This document shows, piece by piece, positions 5,067 to 5,565 of a stretch of 5,565 bases of DNA; position 1 is the first letter of the stretch; every line of letters begins with the position of its first letter. Under the pieces are notes generated by a model, which was not told the origin of the DNA, searched no databases, and worked only from the letters and a program-made list of their open reading frames with translations. The position numbers were made by a program, and so were the translations under genes. This stretch comes from Methylocystaceae bacterium (GTDB lineage: Bacteria > Pseudomonadota > Alphaproteobacteria > Rhizobiales > Beijerinckiaceae): positions 1 to 5,565 of the forward strand of contig PQAN01000412.1 in the NCBI GenBank assembly GCA_003105285.1, in the 5' to 3' direction.

Positions 5067-5106
5067 GCGAGCCCTCAGGCTTCGCCTTGCGAGCCTGAAG
5101 GCTCGC
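5067..5106. repeat. Forty-base palindrome across the scpA stop codon
   Basis: GCGAGCC (5067-5073) pairs with GGCTCGC (5100-5106), and TCAGGCT (5075-5081) pairs with AGCCTGA (5092-5098). Single mismatched bases lie at 5074 and 5099, and a ten-base loop closes the hairpin. A second GCGAGCC at 5089-5095 allows an alternative hairpin, 5089-5106, with a perfect seven-base stem and TGAA loop. The scpA stop codon (5077-5075) sits in the stem, and the scpB ribosome binding site lies 12 bases beyond its end. Confidence 0.7.
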
Positions 5107-5565
5107 GGTCCGATTCCCGCCGTCGCAGCCAGATCGGCGCGAAGGGGCGGTCCTGCCGAATATCGAAACGCCCTTCCCGCACCATTTCGAGCGAGGCCGA
5201 AAAAGCCGATGCGCGCACCGTGCGCGCCGTTTGAATATCCACGCAATAGCGCAGCAGATAATCGTCGAGCACGGTCCACTGCGCCGCGACGCCCGCCAGA
5301 CGCTCGAGCGCCTCGCGCGCCTCGGCGAGCGACCAGACATTGCGCTGGCGCAGGGTGACGCGCGACTGCGCGTGCTTCTGACGCTGGCGCGCATAGGCCG
5401 AGAGCAGGTCATAGAGGCTCGCCTGATAGGCGGCGGCGGTCGTCGTCTCTACGCCTTCCGGCCCGCCGCGCAAAAACATGTCGCGCCCGAGCCGCGCGCG
5501 CTCTTGAAGCTGCTCGGACGCGGCGCGAATGGCCTCGAGCCTGCGCAGCCGCTCGGCCAGCGCCG
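5075..5565 (-). CDS. scpA: Condensin subunit ScpA (3' part)
   Basis: ScpA is the kleisin of bacterial condensin, bridging the heads of SMC and binding ScpB. The window holds the last 162 codons; the first complete codon is at 5563-5561, and the N-terminal SMC-neck-binding part (about 100 residues) lies outside. The visible start, ALAERLRRLEAIRAASEQL and then RARLGRDMFLRGGPE, is the typical ScpA central segment. It continues with the YDLLSAYARQRQKH region, the helix around LAEAREALERLAG, and the C-terminal winged helix containing TVRASAFSASLEMVREGRFDIRQ, the type of segment that contacts the SMC head. The frame is confirmed by unbroken family similarity across the ATG at 5479, which is therefore internal. 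The last 11 or so residues (ESDREPSGSQGEA) look like an added tail encoded by a palindrome. Confidence 0.95.
   Translation of the reverse strand, partial: ALAERLRRLEAIRAASEQLQERARLGRDMFLRGGPEGVETTTAAAYQASLYDLLSAYARQRQKHAQSRVTLRQRNVWSLAEAREALERLAGVAAQWTVLDDYLLRYCVDIQTARTVRASAFSASLEMVREGRFDIRQDRPFAPIWLRRRESDREPSGSQGEA

Noticed and set aside
5043..5279. N-terminal extension of scpB to the ATG at 5279
   Set aside because: The extra 79 codons overlap the conserved winged-helix part of scpA in another frame and show no similarity to ScpB.
4078..5412. A 444-codon minus-strand frame overlapping scpA and scpB
   Set aside because: It is in a different frame from both genes, very rich in Arg, Gly and Ala, and runs through the intergenic repeats. 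Both overlapped frames have clear family motifs; this one has none.

Overview
The window is a compact, GC-rich stretch of housekeeping genes, all encoded on the minus strand. Read in the direction of transcription (high to low coordinates), the order is scpA (3' part only), scpB, tatA, tatB, tatC, serS, surE, and the first codons of a further gene. This order is typical of Hyphomicrobiales (Rhizobiales) in the Alphaproteobacteria. The palindromic intergenic repeats and the protein sequences fit that group. A methanotroph-like or Beijerinckiaceae-like member is possible, but the sequence alone does not settle the genus.

Layout from right to left: scpA and scpB encode the two non-SMC subunits of bacterial condensin and are packed closely, with scpB probably starting at a TTG behind a good ribosome binding site. 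A 275-base gap follows, holding an inverted pair of palindromic repeats and a possible promoter. Then comes the complete twin-arginine translocase, tatA-tatB-tatC, with tatB and tatC overlapping at ATGA. A gap of 156 bases, almost entirely filled by a second inverted pair of palindromes from another family, leads to serS (seryl-tRNA synthetase). A further 223-base gap holds another pair of the first palindrome family and leads to surE (5'-nucleotidase). Nine bases after surE a new reading frame opens and runs off the window; by gene order it is probably pcm, but only 13 codons are visible.

The genes serve unrelated core tasks: chromosome segregation, export of folded proteins, tRNA charging, and nucleotide or damaged-protein housekeeping. 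Their grouping is a conserved neighbourhood, not a pathway. The Tat genes are the one functional unit here, since TatB and TatC form the signal-peptide receptor and TatA the translocation element.

I see no undescribed multi-gene system. The unusual material is small scale: (1) six palindromic elements arranged as three head-to-head pairs, one pair per sizeable intergenic gap, resembling REP doublets; (2) a palindrome plus an 8-base tandem repeat inside the serS coding frame, adding about 20 low-complexity residues in a surface loop; (3) a 40-base palindrome across the scpA stop codon, just before the scpB start; (4) a TatB that lacks the usual Glu8 and the Gly-Pro hinge. No tRNA, rRNA, CRISPR array, transposase or convincing intrinsic terminator is visible.
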